Assembly: GCF_032062135.1 (NCBI RefSeq)
Contig: NC_092862.1
Location: forward strand, 65,924,933-65,988,932
Source: Pyxicephalus adspersus
Taxonomy: Eukaryota; Chordata; Amphibia; Anura; Pyxicephalidae
Reading direction: 5' to 3'
DNA length: 64,000 nucleotides
In this document: one piece after another, positions 12,883 through 24,094 of the stretch
Layout of the letters: each line of letters starts with the position of its first letter
How positions within the stretch are numbered: the first letter of the stretch is position 1
The notes under the pieces: generated by a model
What the model was told of the DNA's origin: nothing
The model's database searches: none
What the model saw: the letters and a program-made list of their open reading frames with translations, nothing else
Translations under genes and position numbers: made by a program

Positions 12883-13106
12883 GTATTGGATTGGATACAG
12901 GACTTTGTATTCAATCCAATACAAAATGAGAACAAAATTCAAACTCTCATTATGTATTGGATTGAATACAAATTCCTGTATCCAATCCAATACAAAATAC
13001 ATACTTTGTATTTATTTTTAATTGAAACTCATTCATTCATTTTGTATTTGATTGAATACAAACTCCTGTATTCAATCCAATACAAAATGAATGAATGAGT
13101 TTCAAT
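12883..13106. repeat. Six palindromic subterminal repeats and a 40-bp hairpin
   Basis: Six 16-mers of the form GTATTGGATTGAATAC or its complement lie at 12883, 12907, 12954, 12978, 13044 and 13068, forming three head-to-head pairs. The last pair is part of a much longer hairpin: 13021-13060 and 13067-13106 are reverse complements over 40 nt with one mismatch and a 6-nt loop. Similar paired 16-mers occur in the outer TTAA element at 41726 and 41751. They may be transposase-binding sites, which is an inference. Confidence 0.9.
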
Positions 13107-13348
13107 TTGAATTTCCCGCACACGCGCCGACGTCATCGCTCACGCATGCACACACAAGAAGCCGGCCGGCTTTTTTTTTCCTCCCGCGGGCCGGCTTCTT
13201 GTTTCAGAGAGCACCCGGCGCTGGAAGGAGAACGACGCGGGACGATCAGCGGGACCAGGAGACGGCACCCGACGCTGGAGAGGGAGATCGACGCTGGAGG
13301 ACAACGCTGGAACACGGACATGACGCTGGATGAGCACAGCGGGACCAG
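13107..13348 (+). promoter_or_regulatory. CpG-rich block with CRE-like site ending in a consensus splice donor
   Basis: The block is sharply GC- and CpG-rich against AT-rich surroundings. It holds GACGTCA at 13129-13135, a 13-bp exact hairpin caagaagccggcc (13155-13167) with ggccggcttcttg (13189-13201), and degenerate GACGCTGGA repeats. It ends at CAG|GTAAGT after 13348. This looks like a small promoter plus first exon and 5' splice site. Function is inferred only. Reading frames through it on both strands look like by-products of base composition. Confidence 0.4.
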
Positions 13349-13438
13349 GTAAGTGGGGAGTGAGAAAAGTACAGGGTTATCGATAATTGCAACTTTTTTT
13401 AATACGAAAAAGTACGGGCTTAACGGTTGGGAGGTTAA

Positions 13439-13514
13439 ATAGGGGTTACAAATGACAGACAGATACAGAGAGTGACAGAGGAGGAAGAGAGGACCCTGCC
13501 CAGAAGAGCTTTGG
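13439..13514 (-). repeat. SINE/LINE-tail repeat, right part (split by TTAA element)
   Basis: Read on the minus strand this gives aagctcttctgggcagggtc, then a tract like ctgtatctgtctgtcatttg. It is the portion that normally directly precedes the tail found at 12440-12512. The same order is seen unbroken at 48760-48924, confirming that 12513-13438 is an insertion with TTAA duplication. Confidence 0.75.
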
Positions 13515-16500
13515 TTTGTGTTGCAGGAATGTACGTTAATGTATGTATTGTACCACATGTTGCTGAAACACATGTGTGGCTGGGAATTTGGTCATCAAAA
13601 GAATATATTGACATATGTTAAAATCCCGAGCAGTGTGGTATAGTTCTAAGAACCGGATAATTAAATCCTAGAATTGCATGCACAGAACCATATAAGACAC
13701 GCAAGAACCAGATTAAATTGTTATAAGGAACTAGTGTGAAAATAAACATACACATGCTGCAAATGTTGACTTCTTCAGAAGTTGACATGTCATTATGCTA
13801 ATGTATTGTTTTCTTTACAAGAGTGGTGATGTCAGCACTTAGATGGGAGGATTTTGTAGGGGTAAAGTCATATATAGTGCTGTTGCTGGTTGTCTTTAAT
13901 GGCAAAGGGTAAGCTTCGCTCTGTCAATATGTCAAGCACAAAAAAAATAATCTTTTTACTTTGTGCCTCTGTCAAGGAACAGGTTTTCCTCACTATATTG
14001 GGGTTTATCTACATTTGACTGTTGCAGATATGTATTTTTGTACCTAGAGAACAAAACGTGCCTTGCTTAGGACTGTATTAGTTTTAAAATATTCCATAAT
14101 GCATACCAAAAACATATTAAAACGTTTGACTGTATGAGTGCTGCCTTACATGTTTATAGTTACTCCTGATAGCTCTAACAGACTGAAAGTAGCTCAGGCA
14201 TGTCAAAGACTCTGTTCCTGAAAGCAAACTAAGTGATCAATGTAACCTGAAGTTCTAGTTAGGCTTTTCTGTCCTCATATTCACCTTTTCTCTCTTGTCC
14301 TAGTGGAATTCTTCTAATGAGTAAGAAAAGTTTTTAGATCTGATTATCTTATCACTGGGATGCAGCCAAGAGCATTGACAATTACCCCTATTGAAAGTCT
14401 ACAAAATCCCCAATGGTGTTTTAAAAGCATCAATCATTTGGACACGCACAAAATACATATCAGTGCCATTCAGTGTAGCCCCATGTGGCATGGATCAGGC
14501 TTTGCTTGCATAAGAGTTGGAGGAGAAGTTACTTTTACCAAAATATTTCTTACATGGTAACGTCAGTTTTAAGTCTTTTTACACTATCAAAGCAAAAAAG
14601 AAAAAACATAACACCTACAAAAATACTGTACACAAACAACTGAACAAAAGTAATAAATAAAAAAATAAAATTTGCTATATTTAAGCCATTAACATGTTAT
14701 TCCTGCTTGGTAATGACAGACCTAGAATATAATTGACCCAGATGCACACCAACGTAACTTAGATGGATAAAGAACACCCACGCTAACCTGTTAGGTGTCT
14801 GTAATAATTTTAAATTGTGAGCATTGCCTTGTAGACAAATACCTTCCATGTTCATCAAACAAGTAATGTCATAAGCATGAGAGGGTATGGTCAGGAACGA
14901 AACATCATCTCCAATTATATTCTACTGCTGACTTTTTAACAGAAGTGTTACTGTATCTGTGATTTTTACATTGTATTACATTGTACATAACATGCAATAG
15001 ATATAATACTTGTTTCTCCTATGCAAAGTGAAACTTCTTAACAGATGTCTATGGGGAGGAAAAAAGGATGCACCAAATGCCCATTTTTACTGGTTTCAGG
15101 ACTCAATCAGGCTTCATATAATGCTGTGAAAGTATAACTAGTCAGCATCCATTTCCTTTGCATCGCTAAATAATGTTGAGCAAATCTCCATTTGTGGTGT
15201 TTTTATATTATACTGTGGCTAGTAATTTACACTGAAATCCTTGTGTGTTATGAGAGTACATCAACAAATGTAGCCCATTTGAATTTGTTTTGCCTTACAA
15301 TCTGCTCTACTTTAAGTTGTAAAGGTAGAGATTCTGTGGGCATAGCTGTATGCAGTAAAATATCTTTGAAGTATGAGATATTCTTTATATAAACAATTCT
15401 GATGAAGCTTTGTACAAAACTTTCTATAGAGGGTTGTTTAGTAAGATCAGCTGGTGGACTTTAATTCATTACTCACTCATGTCCTACTGATACTGCAGAC
15501 CTTCAATGAAAGATTCATTAAATTTCCAAGTGAAAAAAACAAGCATATGTATATCTCACAATGCCCCACCTACCTAGAATTTGCCTAAAGCATGTTAACA
15601 AGTCACTGGAAAGGCCAGTTCTGATTACTTGACAAAACATTGTTACTAGAGGAAAATGTAGCTTCCTCTAATAACTTCTAGGTTATTGTTATATTGTGAC
15701 TTCTTGACAGATCATTACTTGGTCTTCTCTCTGGATTCTGTTGGCTTGGGGCTCCTAATACATCAAGAGGTCAGAGGATAAGTATTGGCGAGTTGCTGCA
15801 TCATATTTAAAATACCACAATGAGACAGGAAACCAAGGAGTAGACTTGGATCATCCATTACATGTCAACAGCCCTGCTAAGAGCACAATGACCTCAGGCA
15901 AATGGTAGATGGTGGCCCTTTGCTCTACAGAATCCAGTGCAAGGATAATCAGCTGGCCAAACTGTTTCCTAATCAACATCTAATTAGCTTCACTAATGAA
16001 CCTGGGAATGTAGTCAATCATCTGTACACTAACAGTTCTCACCCTTTGTGAGGTGCATTCCTGTTGCCAAATGAATCCTGGTTTCTTTTGACTGTTTACC
16101 AAAACCTAAATTGTCATTTGGTATATATGGAAGATTATATTGTATTGAATGCTTTACCAGGTAGAACAGGATTATTTTCTACACAGCAGTTTATGTATAT
16201 GCAACTTGTACAGTAATATTGTCCTTTTGTAGCATGACTGCTAACAGTTACTACTTTATAACATTATGAAAATTAAAAACTCTCAAGTGTTTCCTCTTAA
16301 AGATCCACCAGGGTAAGGATGACTATTTAACTGATGACAGCATAAACTTTACTGAGAAGTAGCAATCAATACATATTGATATAGCTGGATATGTATTCAA
16401 GTAAGTCCAACCTAGGCTATTTTAGCTGATGTTTGCGGGCTAAAAAAGAACTAGACAGACCCTTATAGGTCAAAATATTGCACATCATGGTAACTAAATC

Positions 16501-16959
16501 CCAGTTCTTAATCCAAAGCTAGAGGTGGGAAATCTGAAAAATACATACTTGGGACTGACACAAAATGAAAAAGCGTAATAAAGGCTTCTCAACTGCCAGG
16601 TTTGAATGAAGCTATTGGTGTTAATCATCAGGACAAAAGAGATTTAGATTTAAAAGAATTCTATGTGTAAATAAATATAAAGATATACAGTTAGGTCCAT
16701 AAATATTTGGACAGGAACAACTTTTTTCTAATTTTGGTTCTGTACATTACCACAATTAACTTTAAATGAAACAACTCAGATGCAGTTGAACTGCAGACTT
16801 TCAGCTTTAATTCAGTGGGTTGAACAAAAAGATTGAATAAAAATGTGAGAAACTAAAGCCTTTTTTGACAATTGACTCAAAGGCTATTTCATGGGCTGGT
16901 GTGGGCAATTCCTTTTGTTATGTCATTATCAATTAAGCAGATAAAAGGCCTGGAGTTGA

Positions 16960-16986
16960 TTTTTTTTTTTTGGGGGGGGGGGGGGG
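16960..16986. repeat. T12-G15 homopolymer junction
   Basis: Twelve T are followed directly by fifteen G inside the Tc1-like relic. The corresponding region of related elements is ordinary mixed sequence, so this is a local expansion or an assembly or sequencing artefact. Confidence 0.8.
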
Positions 16987-17012
16987 AGCGCTTGTATGTG
17001 GAAGATTTTGCT

Positions 17013-17520
17013 GTCAAAGGAGCTCTCCATGCAGGTGTAACAAGCCATCCTTAAGCTGCAAAATCAGAAAAAAAACCATCTGAGAAATTGCTACAATATT
17101 AGGAGTGGCAAATCTACAGTTTGGTACATCATGAGAAAGAAACAAAGCACTGGTGAACTCAGCAACGCCAAAAGACCTGGACGTCCACGGAAGACAACAG
17201 TAGTGGATGATCACAGAATAATTTCCTTTGATTGGGAGGCGTTTCATAATACAGATGGACAATGACACAAAATATACAGCCAAAGCAACCCAGGAGTTTA
17301 TTAACGCAAAGAAGTGGAATATTCTTGAATGGCCAAGTCAGTCACCTGATCTGAACCCAGATGAGCATGCATTCCACTTGTTGAAGACTAAACTTCGGAC
17401 AGAAAGGCCCACAAACAGCAACTGAAAGCCGCTGCAGTAAAGGCCTGGCAGAGCATTAAAAAGGAGGAAACCCGGCATCTGGGGATGTCCATGAGTTCAG
17501 AACTACAGGCTGACATTACC
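17013..17520 (+). pseudogene. Tc1-like transposase pseudogene, internally deleted
   Basis: The 5' part reads SKELSMQV-stop-QAILKLQ and, after a frameshift, KRPGRPRKTTVVDDH. GRPR is the typical linker between the two helix-turn-helix domains of Tc1 transposases. A deletion near 17230 joins this to a C-terminal piece: MDNDTKYTAKATQEF, then WPSQSPDLNPDEHAFHLLK, carrying the second and third positions of the DDE/D triad region. At the third position the motif reads DLNPDEH, where many Tc1 proteins have DLNPIEH. Further stops follow after TERPTNSN. No functional protein is possible. Confidence 0.85.
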
Positions 17521-18565
17521 AGCAAAGGGTTTTCAACCAAGTATTAGAATTGAACATTTTATTTTCAGCTTTTTAATTTACTTTTGAGCCCCTGAAATGA
17601 AGTGATTGTGCTAAAAAAGGCTTTAGTTCCTCACATTTTAATGCAATTGTTTTGTTCAACCCACTGAATTAAAGCTGAAAGTTCAACTGCATCTGAGTTG
17701 TTTAATTTAAAATGAATTGTGGTAATGTACAGAACCAAAATTAGAAAAAAGTTGTCCGTCCAAATATTTATGGACCTAACTGTATTATTCATAGTATTTA
17801 ATTGATTGGGAGACTGACATTCCATGGCAGATAGGAAAGTCACACAGAAGGTAAATCTCCCTATGAAAACCCAGGGGGAGGGGGGTGCTGATGTTTGCTA
17901 TGTAACTGTAGATTTAATTTAAAATTTTTGCCCACAGCAGAGCTTTAACGTAAGTTATTTACCCCATAAAACAGAGCTTTACAAGGTTTGGCTTGGATCT
18001 GGCGGCATTGTTGAATCCTGCTCACGTGCCCATCACAGCTGGATAAAAGTCTTATTTATGTCAATTATTAAAGAACATTTTTATTTCCCGCAGAAAATGT
18101 AAATGGTAACAAAGCCAACATATTTGCTTTGCATGTTTCAATTGTGATTGCCAAAACTGCCACAGTTTGAAATGTTCTTATAGTAAGCGACAGCTCAATC
18201 GCAAAGACAGAGAATCTGACTGCAGTCTGTTTACTTTGGATAAAAGAAATTGATTTTTTAAACTGTATTAATTTATGAGCTGGATGGACTTGCACATATC
18301 TGATGTATTTAGAGAGCTATCCGGTTCTCAATATGAATCATACTCATGGGTTTAAATTTCATTTATTTCTTTGTTTGTTTACCTGTAACTCAAATACTTT
18401 TTGTGAAATGTGTCTAATATTTCACTATTATAATCTGAAGGGGAATTTTCAGCATCAGAGAATTTGTTTTGTGCCAGTTACTCTTTTCCAAGAAGGATGT
18501 TAGAGGGAAATAAACTTAGAAAGTTACACCTGGCTCTGAGTTTTATCAAGGTATATTATGTTATA

Positions 18566-18659
18566 CCTAGTCAGTAAGTCCACCTCTGCTATTTCTATTG
18601 CCACTGTTAAGGTATATCCAGTGGCAATAGAAATAGCAGAGGTGAACTTACTGACTAGG
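18566..18659. repeat. 41-bp inverted repeat with 12-nt loop
   Basis: Arms at 18566-18606 (cctagtcagtaagtccacct...) and 18619-18659 are reverse complements over 41 nt with a single C/T difference, which would be a wobble pair in RNA on one strand. The loop is ttaaggtatatc. The 9-mer aaggtatat occurs at 18548 and again in the loop at 18609. No terminal or target-site features of a known element were recognised. It could be a fold-back duplication or a hairpin precursor; no function is claimed. Confidence 0.9.
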
Positions 18660-18998
18660 TTGTCATCCTTATCCATACTGGATGACATTTTAGATATTTT
18701 AGACATTTATACTTTGACTATATACTTGATAGCCCTGGGGCCTGAATGTTTAATATCAAGACAGGGCCCAAATTTCAAACCTGCAGTGGTATTGTATGCT
18801 GCAATTGTGAACCTGTCATCCTGAAATAACTATCTGGCTATCATGCTGACGCTTTGGCTATAAAAAATATATCAATATATCAGTTCACTAATTCTGGACA
18901 AGTAAACAGAACAGGTCCTTGTAGTAGCCTTTGGTAGTAATAAAACTCTTTAAAAATTCTTAGCCTTACGAAATAAATGCTATACTTGGCACTGGATC

Positions 18999-19105
18999 TT
19001 AGATTAGAATGTGAGCCTCTCTAAGACAGACAGTGACTTGAATTCTGTAAGGCTTTGTGGAAGAAGCCAGTGCTATATAAATATGAAGTAAATAAAAATA
19101 TAATC
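18999..19105 (+). repeat. Old SINE 3' fragment
   Basis: The segment reads agattagaatgtgagcctct, then gacagacagtgactt, and ends with gtgctatataaatatgaagt. This follows the 3' half of the tRNA-like SINE seen at 33726-34073, but is more diverged. The head is missing. Confidence 0.55.
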
Positions 19106-21399
19106 ATTATCGCACTAAACACTACCTAAGCAAAGCCTTTGTGTCCAACCCAGTAAAGGTGTTCAAATTTTGTATATTTTGTGACTAGGAAGCATTCACT
19201 ACAGGCAGCCAAGCAGTTAGCATTTTCAGAAGGGGACCAATGATAGCTAAAAAGGATAGTAGTCCCCTACATGACAGATGTATGTAAAATCTGTTATACC
19301 TTTCTAACCTAACCAAAAGAAATAAACAAAAATAGCATGTAACAACTGCATACTCAATTGTTGCCTCTAGGTATGACTTGCTTTCAATTTTCCATTTTGT
19401 ACACATCCCAGTGTTGATGAAACATGGATATGAGAATATCACAAATTGGTACTGTACTAAACCTTTGCAAACTCAAAATGGATAACACAATATTAGAAAT
19501 GATCAGACTAAACTGTTAAGCATCCTTTAAACTAAAAAAAAAAAAAAAACTCACAGCAAAACTAATCATGTAAAAAACTGCCAAAAAGTAAGAATCAGCC
19601 AGAAATGATTGTACCAAATACACCATAAACACACTTTTGGTACATAAACTAAGAAACCCCCCACCCAAAAAAAAAAAAAAAAAATAGAATCTAAGTTTAG
19701 TAAGTAGGTAAGTGTATGTAAAGTAATAATACAATGCCTCTGGTATAACGCTCTCATATACTGTTTATCACAATTCAGTAATATGACTATGCTATACATT
19801 TTGTTGTAACAGCTTCATTTGCTGGGATGGGCCATTTAGTAGTAAGTCAAAGAAATATTTAAGAATTTAAATAGAAATCCTAACCAAGTTGTTAAACTAA
19901 TGTTCTAATTGGCTTTCATGAAATCTGAGCTAGACCACAGTGGTATGTTTCAGCAGATTGCCTACATACTACAGACAATCAATTTCAATAGAGCAGAACA
20001 TGAACATTTTTTTTCCTATCCTTTCTTAGACTAAATATTGGACATACCTCTCTGTACATGGCAGAATACCGAATTATCCAAATTGAAAAAGTCATTAAAT
20101 CTTAAACTATATAATCACAATCTACTCTGATTAATCACTCTACTAAGAGTGAGGGCTGTGCTGTATAACAGAAGTGTATACTGACATTTTAGGAGTCGAT
20201 TTCCAAGAATATTAACTTGTTTATTATACAGAACTGGAAGCCAGTTTTCTCTGAATAGTTTCAGTGAGTAGTCCATTATTAAAAATGTTTAAAATTAGTG
20301 CAGAACACTTTCAGTCTGATCAGCAGAATGTGGTTGCAATATTTTTGCAAATCTTTTTATGCAATATTTTTTTTTTTGCGTAGGAATAAACCCTATGGTG
20401 TAACAAGAGAAGGGGAAGGTGACTGGTGTGTAGGTTAATGAGGCTACAGGACACAAACAACAGTTATACTTCTAGCTGCCAGTTCTGAATTAATTACGTG
20501 CACAACAAAGCAGTCTAAATAGCTAGAACAGCTATACATTTCTGAAAAATAATAGCAATGAAAACCCTTCTATTTTCCAGTCTTTTAAAAAAAGGATGAG
20601 GACATACTTCTGATAAATTTGCTAATTGTAAATCCAGCCTATGACTAATGAATGAAAGTAAAACATTAAAGTTTTTCTCTACCCTTTTAGCACATGTATG
20701 CAGTGGTGCAGGTTGTCTTTTTGTGCCGATTCTTCCTCTCTTCATAGTTCTAGTTCATGAAGGATTCAGGTACTTATTGCAGTGTTTTATTTTAGTAAAT
20801 ACATAACTGTATAATATGTGTATATACATACAGTCATACACACACACTAAACACATGTAATTTGTGTAACAGTGCAATGGTTTGTGTTCTACAAGCAGGA
20901 AAATTGCAGTTTGCTGAATAATGACAAATGCTAAGAAATGACAGGGTACTTGAGAATACAGCATTTAACGCATCAATACATTTTATGATCACATCCAGGA
21001 TGTATTTTCTATCATCTGGAGAAAAGCACAGGTAAAACGGCAAAACATTATGGATGAAAGAAAATATTTCTTTTGTTAGACCCTAAATTTATTACACAGA
21101 TGTACTGGTATTAGTCTAGTATGATACCAGCTGTTCTTTCCTATAGATAATAGATAACTATATAGAATATTTACATTGGAAACACATTAGATGGCTAAAG
21201 TGTTTTAAAATGTAATGAGGTTTCACAATTGTATTCATCTTGGCAAGCTATAAATAAAAATTAAGTTGAATTTGTATGGTATTTCAGTTGTAACAGGTAC
21301 ATTATTTTAATAAATGCAATAAGGACAGATGTTTCACTCATATTATTAGGCAGCGTGGTGTCAGTTACCGTATAAAATCCTCACTGTGAGTTAATCACA

Positions 21400-21450
21400 A
21401 ACAAAGCAAAAAAACAAAACAAAAGAAAAAACAAACAAAAAAAAAAAGAC
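21400..21450. repeat. A-rich simple sequence
   Basis: An A-rich tract with C and G interruptions (caaaaaaacaaaac...). There is no recognisable element body on either side. Confidence 0.6.
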
Positions 21451-22419
21451 ATTCATTAACTTCTGGAGCAAGCTGTGCTTTGATATGCAAAAAGAAACAA
21501 CTGCAGAGTTTGTCTTGGTCATCAAAGAGTTACAAGAGCTTGCTCGGTCTCAGTTGTGTTTAGCAAAAGACTTCTTCTGCAAGTCATGCCAACAGCCTCT
21601 CCCATCAAGCCTCTGTCCTGCACACGAACGAGCAGGGAAGCCCTGTTAGTATCTAGGAGTCGTCTGTATGTTAGATGTCCTTAACTCGGGAACTACTTGT
21701 AATTTATACCCAAAAGTAACAAAAGGAACTTAAAGTGGCTCTGCTCTGAACTTTAAGGATGAATTTGTGAACACAGCCTGCAGCTAAAGAGCTAAGAAAT
21801 ACTGTTTCAAAGCCCATCTCTAGGCCAAGCTTACTCCCTTCTCACCCATTCAGTAGTTTCTTTTTAACCTTGTGGAGCGTTTTATATTTGTCGAAGTCTG
21901 ACGACTAAATGACTCAGGCAGTGTCTTGGATTTTAGAAGAAGGACCCCTCCACGCAGCAGAGAAGACTTGAGATTGGAACATCATAAAACTGCTGAAAGA
22001 GGGGCTTTGTTTTTCTTTGTTTTTCTATGCCATCATTTAGAACGGAGATGAGGGGAGGGTGTTGGAGGTGGAACCCTGTGATCAGTGTTAAAATGTATTA
22101 TTGCCTGCTCATTTTCTATATTACGGAACTAGGGTCACAATTTGCTTTTTATACAAAAAAGATAAGATGAAAGGATTATATTTTTTCATGTGCTTTGGGT
22201 AAATTTACTTTTATTTTCTGCCACCAGACATGGCTTGTGGTGGAGTTGCATTTTTTCTTGAACGACTGAAGATGACCAGAAACAACCTTACTGTGAATAT
22301 TGTAATACCTTTCACCCTGCTGTCTTTTTGGGATTTTATGAGAATGGGGCGGGGACATTTAGTGACAAAACAGAACTGTGTGATCAATTTATCTTACTAG
22401 TCCTAACTTCGCTTAGTAC

Positions 22420-22645
22420 ATTGGGCCTGATTTATTAAAGCTCTCCAAGGCTGGGGAGGATACACTTTTATCAGTGAAACTTACAGCAAACCTGGAATGA
22501 ATCTAGTCCAGGATTAAAAACATTTGCTAACAAATAGCAAATGACTTAAGAAATTCATTCCAGGTTTGCTGGATCACCCAGGTTCACTGATAAAACTGTA
22601 TCCCTTGTAGCCTTGGGGAGCTTTAATTATTAAATCAGGCCAATT
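22420..22645. mobile_element. Palindromic MITE family A, second full copy
   Basis: The left end is attgggcctgatttattaaa and the right end is attaaatcaggccaattgt, forming inverted termini. The interior shows the same opposed arms as 11840-12083: ccaaggctggggaggataca against tcccttgtagccttgggg, and aaacctggaatgaatc against attccaggtttgctggatca. It is non-coding and about 226 bp long. Confidence 0.8.
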
Positions 22646-24094
22646 GTATATTATAGGAGACAACTTTATTTCTGTTGATGCAATAAGAAATGTGTGGTTA
22701 GTAACTGTGCAGGAAAATAATGCTACTTTGCTTACGCCATATACACAGTGGAAAAACACATATTCCCAATATTTCTAATGGCAAATCCTGCCCTGTATAA
22801 AAGATTTTAACAAAAAATGGAAACCATTTACCCTTAATGGCTCAAAACGCTTTAATTTTGTTTTTACATATTTTACTTATTATGCATGGTATCCTAAGAA
22901 ATAGCAAAAAAGTGCTAAATTTAGGCATTCCTAAAGTAAAAAACAAAACTATGCCTAACAAAATTCTTGGACAGTAATGCATTAATGTAAGTCCAGTAAA
23001 TGGTGGGGGGAAAAAAAGGGCAAATGAGGTCAGGTAAAATATAAAATAACCGATTAAATTTTTCTAAAACCCAAAAGGCAGAAAAAAGGAATATTTCAAT
23101 AAATCCCAAAGGAGAGAACAAAAAAGACCACACAGACTTTAGAATAATAAAACCTAAAAATATTTAAGGTCAGGAGATGGGAAGAGATTAAGGTCAATTA
23201 TTAGCAAGAGCATTCTAAGATAAAATGCATACGTAATGTAAAAATAGTAAAAGCATTTTGGCAATAACATTTGTTTATCACCGGAAAAGATGTTTAACAA
23301 AATCCTAAAACAATTTAAGACACTGCTTATTTGCTTGTCATTTGTATGTACACATTCTAACCCAGAAGCTACAGTATTTTGTGTAGAATTTGACTCAATA
23401 ATGGGAACATCTTTAAAAAATCTTTTTCAGAATGTGAAAAAAAAGAAATGATTGTTTAAAGTAAATATATTTTTTAAATACTCTTTAAACATAGGGTTGT
23501 CATAGGCATGTCCACCAGGACTAAAATACTGCAGAATCTTCACATTTTGCTTCTTCCCAAATATGTAGCAGAACAAGTGGAATACTATTCTAAAATTGCA
23601 GACGCAGCTGTTTTGGACGTCTCATTTGCTATATTAATTACACCTATGCTGCCTAAATTATAAAAGTCTGGACAAGTTGACTGCCCCTGAAAAATCATTT
23701 AATCTCCTGAGAAATGACGCTGTATTAGCTATTTGGCCTGTTCCAAAGGGGCCCTTTATTACTTGCATTCAATTTATTTAACTGAAAAAGTAAACTTATA
23801 ATAAAAAAAAATACCATCTATAAAATTCCTGACCCATATGAAATGCTGTAAAAAGAATTTGAGCAGAAATTAGCAACAAAAGGAAAGGTTAATATTAATA
23901 CTAAGAACTTTTGATGCTTACTTGGGCACTATATTCAAAATTGCAGTAATCACGTAGCACCAACAGAATAAAGTGTAGGCTTTACACATGACTGATGATA
24001 AAGGATAAACACGGCAGGTATCTGACATGTCAATTGGCCAGCACACACTACCAACACACACCTATATAGAAGAAGGAGTTTTAATGTTCTACAT

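Larger units (their letters stand above)
12517..13434 (+). mobile_element. TTAA-flanked piggyBac-like non-autonomous element (inner family, copy 1)
   Basis: This 918-bp element is flanked by TTAA on both sides (12513-12516 and 13435-13438), inserted in a SINE/LINE-tail repeat whose two halves join cleanly without it. The left end is CCACCTGGGCGTTACACTG. The right end on the minus strand is CCTCCCAACCGTTAAGCCC, a weak inverted match. It contains an AT-rich left part, three pairs of GTATTGGATTGAATAC palindromes (12883-13083), a CRE-like GACGTCA (13129-13135), a GC- and CpG-rich block, and a full-consensus donor CAG|GTAAGT (13346-13354). No transposase is present. TTAA duplication fits piggyBac and also Kolobok; the CC termini favour piggyBac. 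Confidence 0.85.
16688..17782 (+). mobile_element. Tc1/mariner-like transposon relic with ~175-bp TIRs (copy 2)
   Basis: A 1,095-bp element is flanked by TA (16686-16687 and 17783-17784). Both ends begin cagttaggtccataaatatt. The inverted repeats extend about 175 bp (16688-16866 and about 17612-17782) and include the matching ttcagctttaattcagtggg blocks. They differ by a 7-nt indel and scattered changes. The interior keeps the start and end of a Tc1-type transposase gene with most of the catalytic centre deleted. It also contains a T12-G15 homopolymer junction (16960-16986). It is non-autonomous. Confidence 0.9.

Noticed and set aside
13091..13352. Two overlapping plus-strand frames of 80-85 codons in the CpG-rich block
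   Set aside because: Arg/Gly/Thr-rich low-complexity translations in two frames at once, as expected of GC-rich repeats. Neither resembles a known protein.
13133..13573. 146-codon reading frame on the minus strand over the CpG-rich block
   Set aside because: It crosses the right boundary of an inserted TTAA element into a host repeat, has no recognisable domain, and is explained by high GC content lacking stops.
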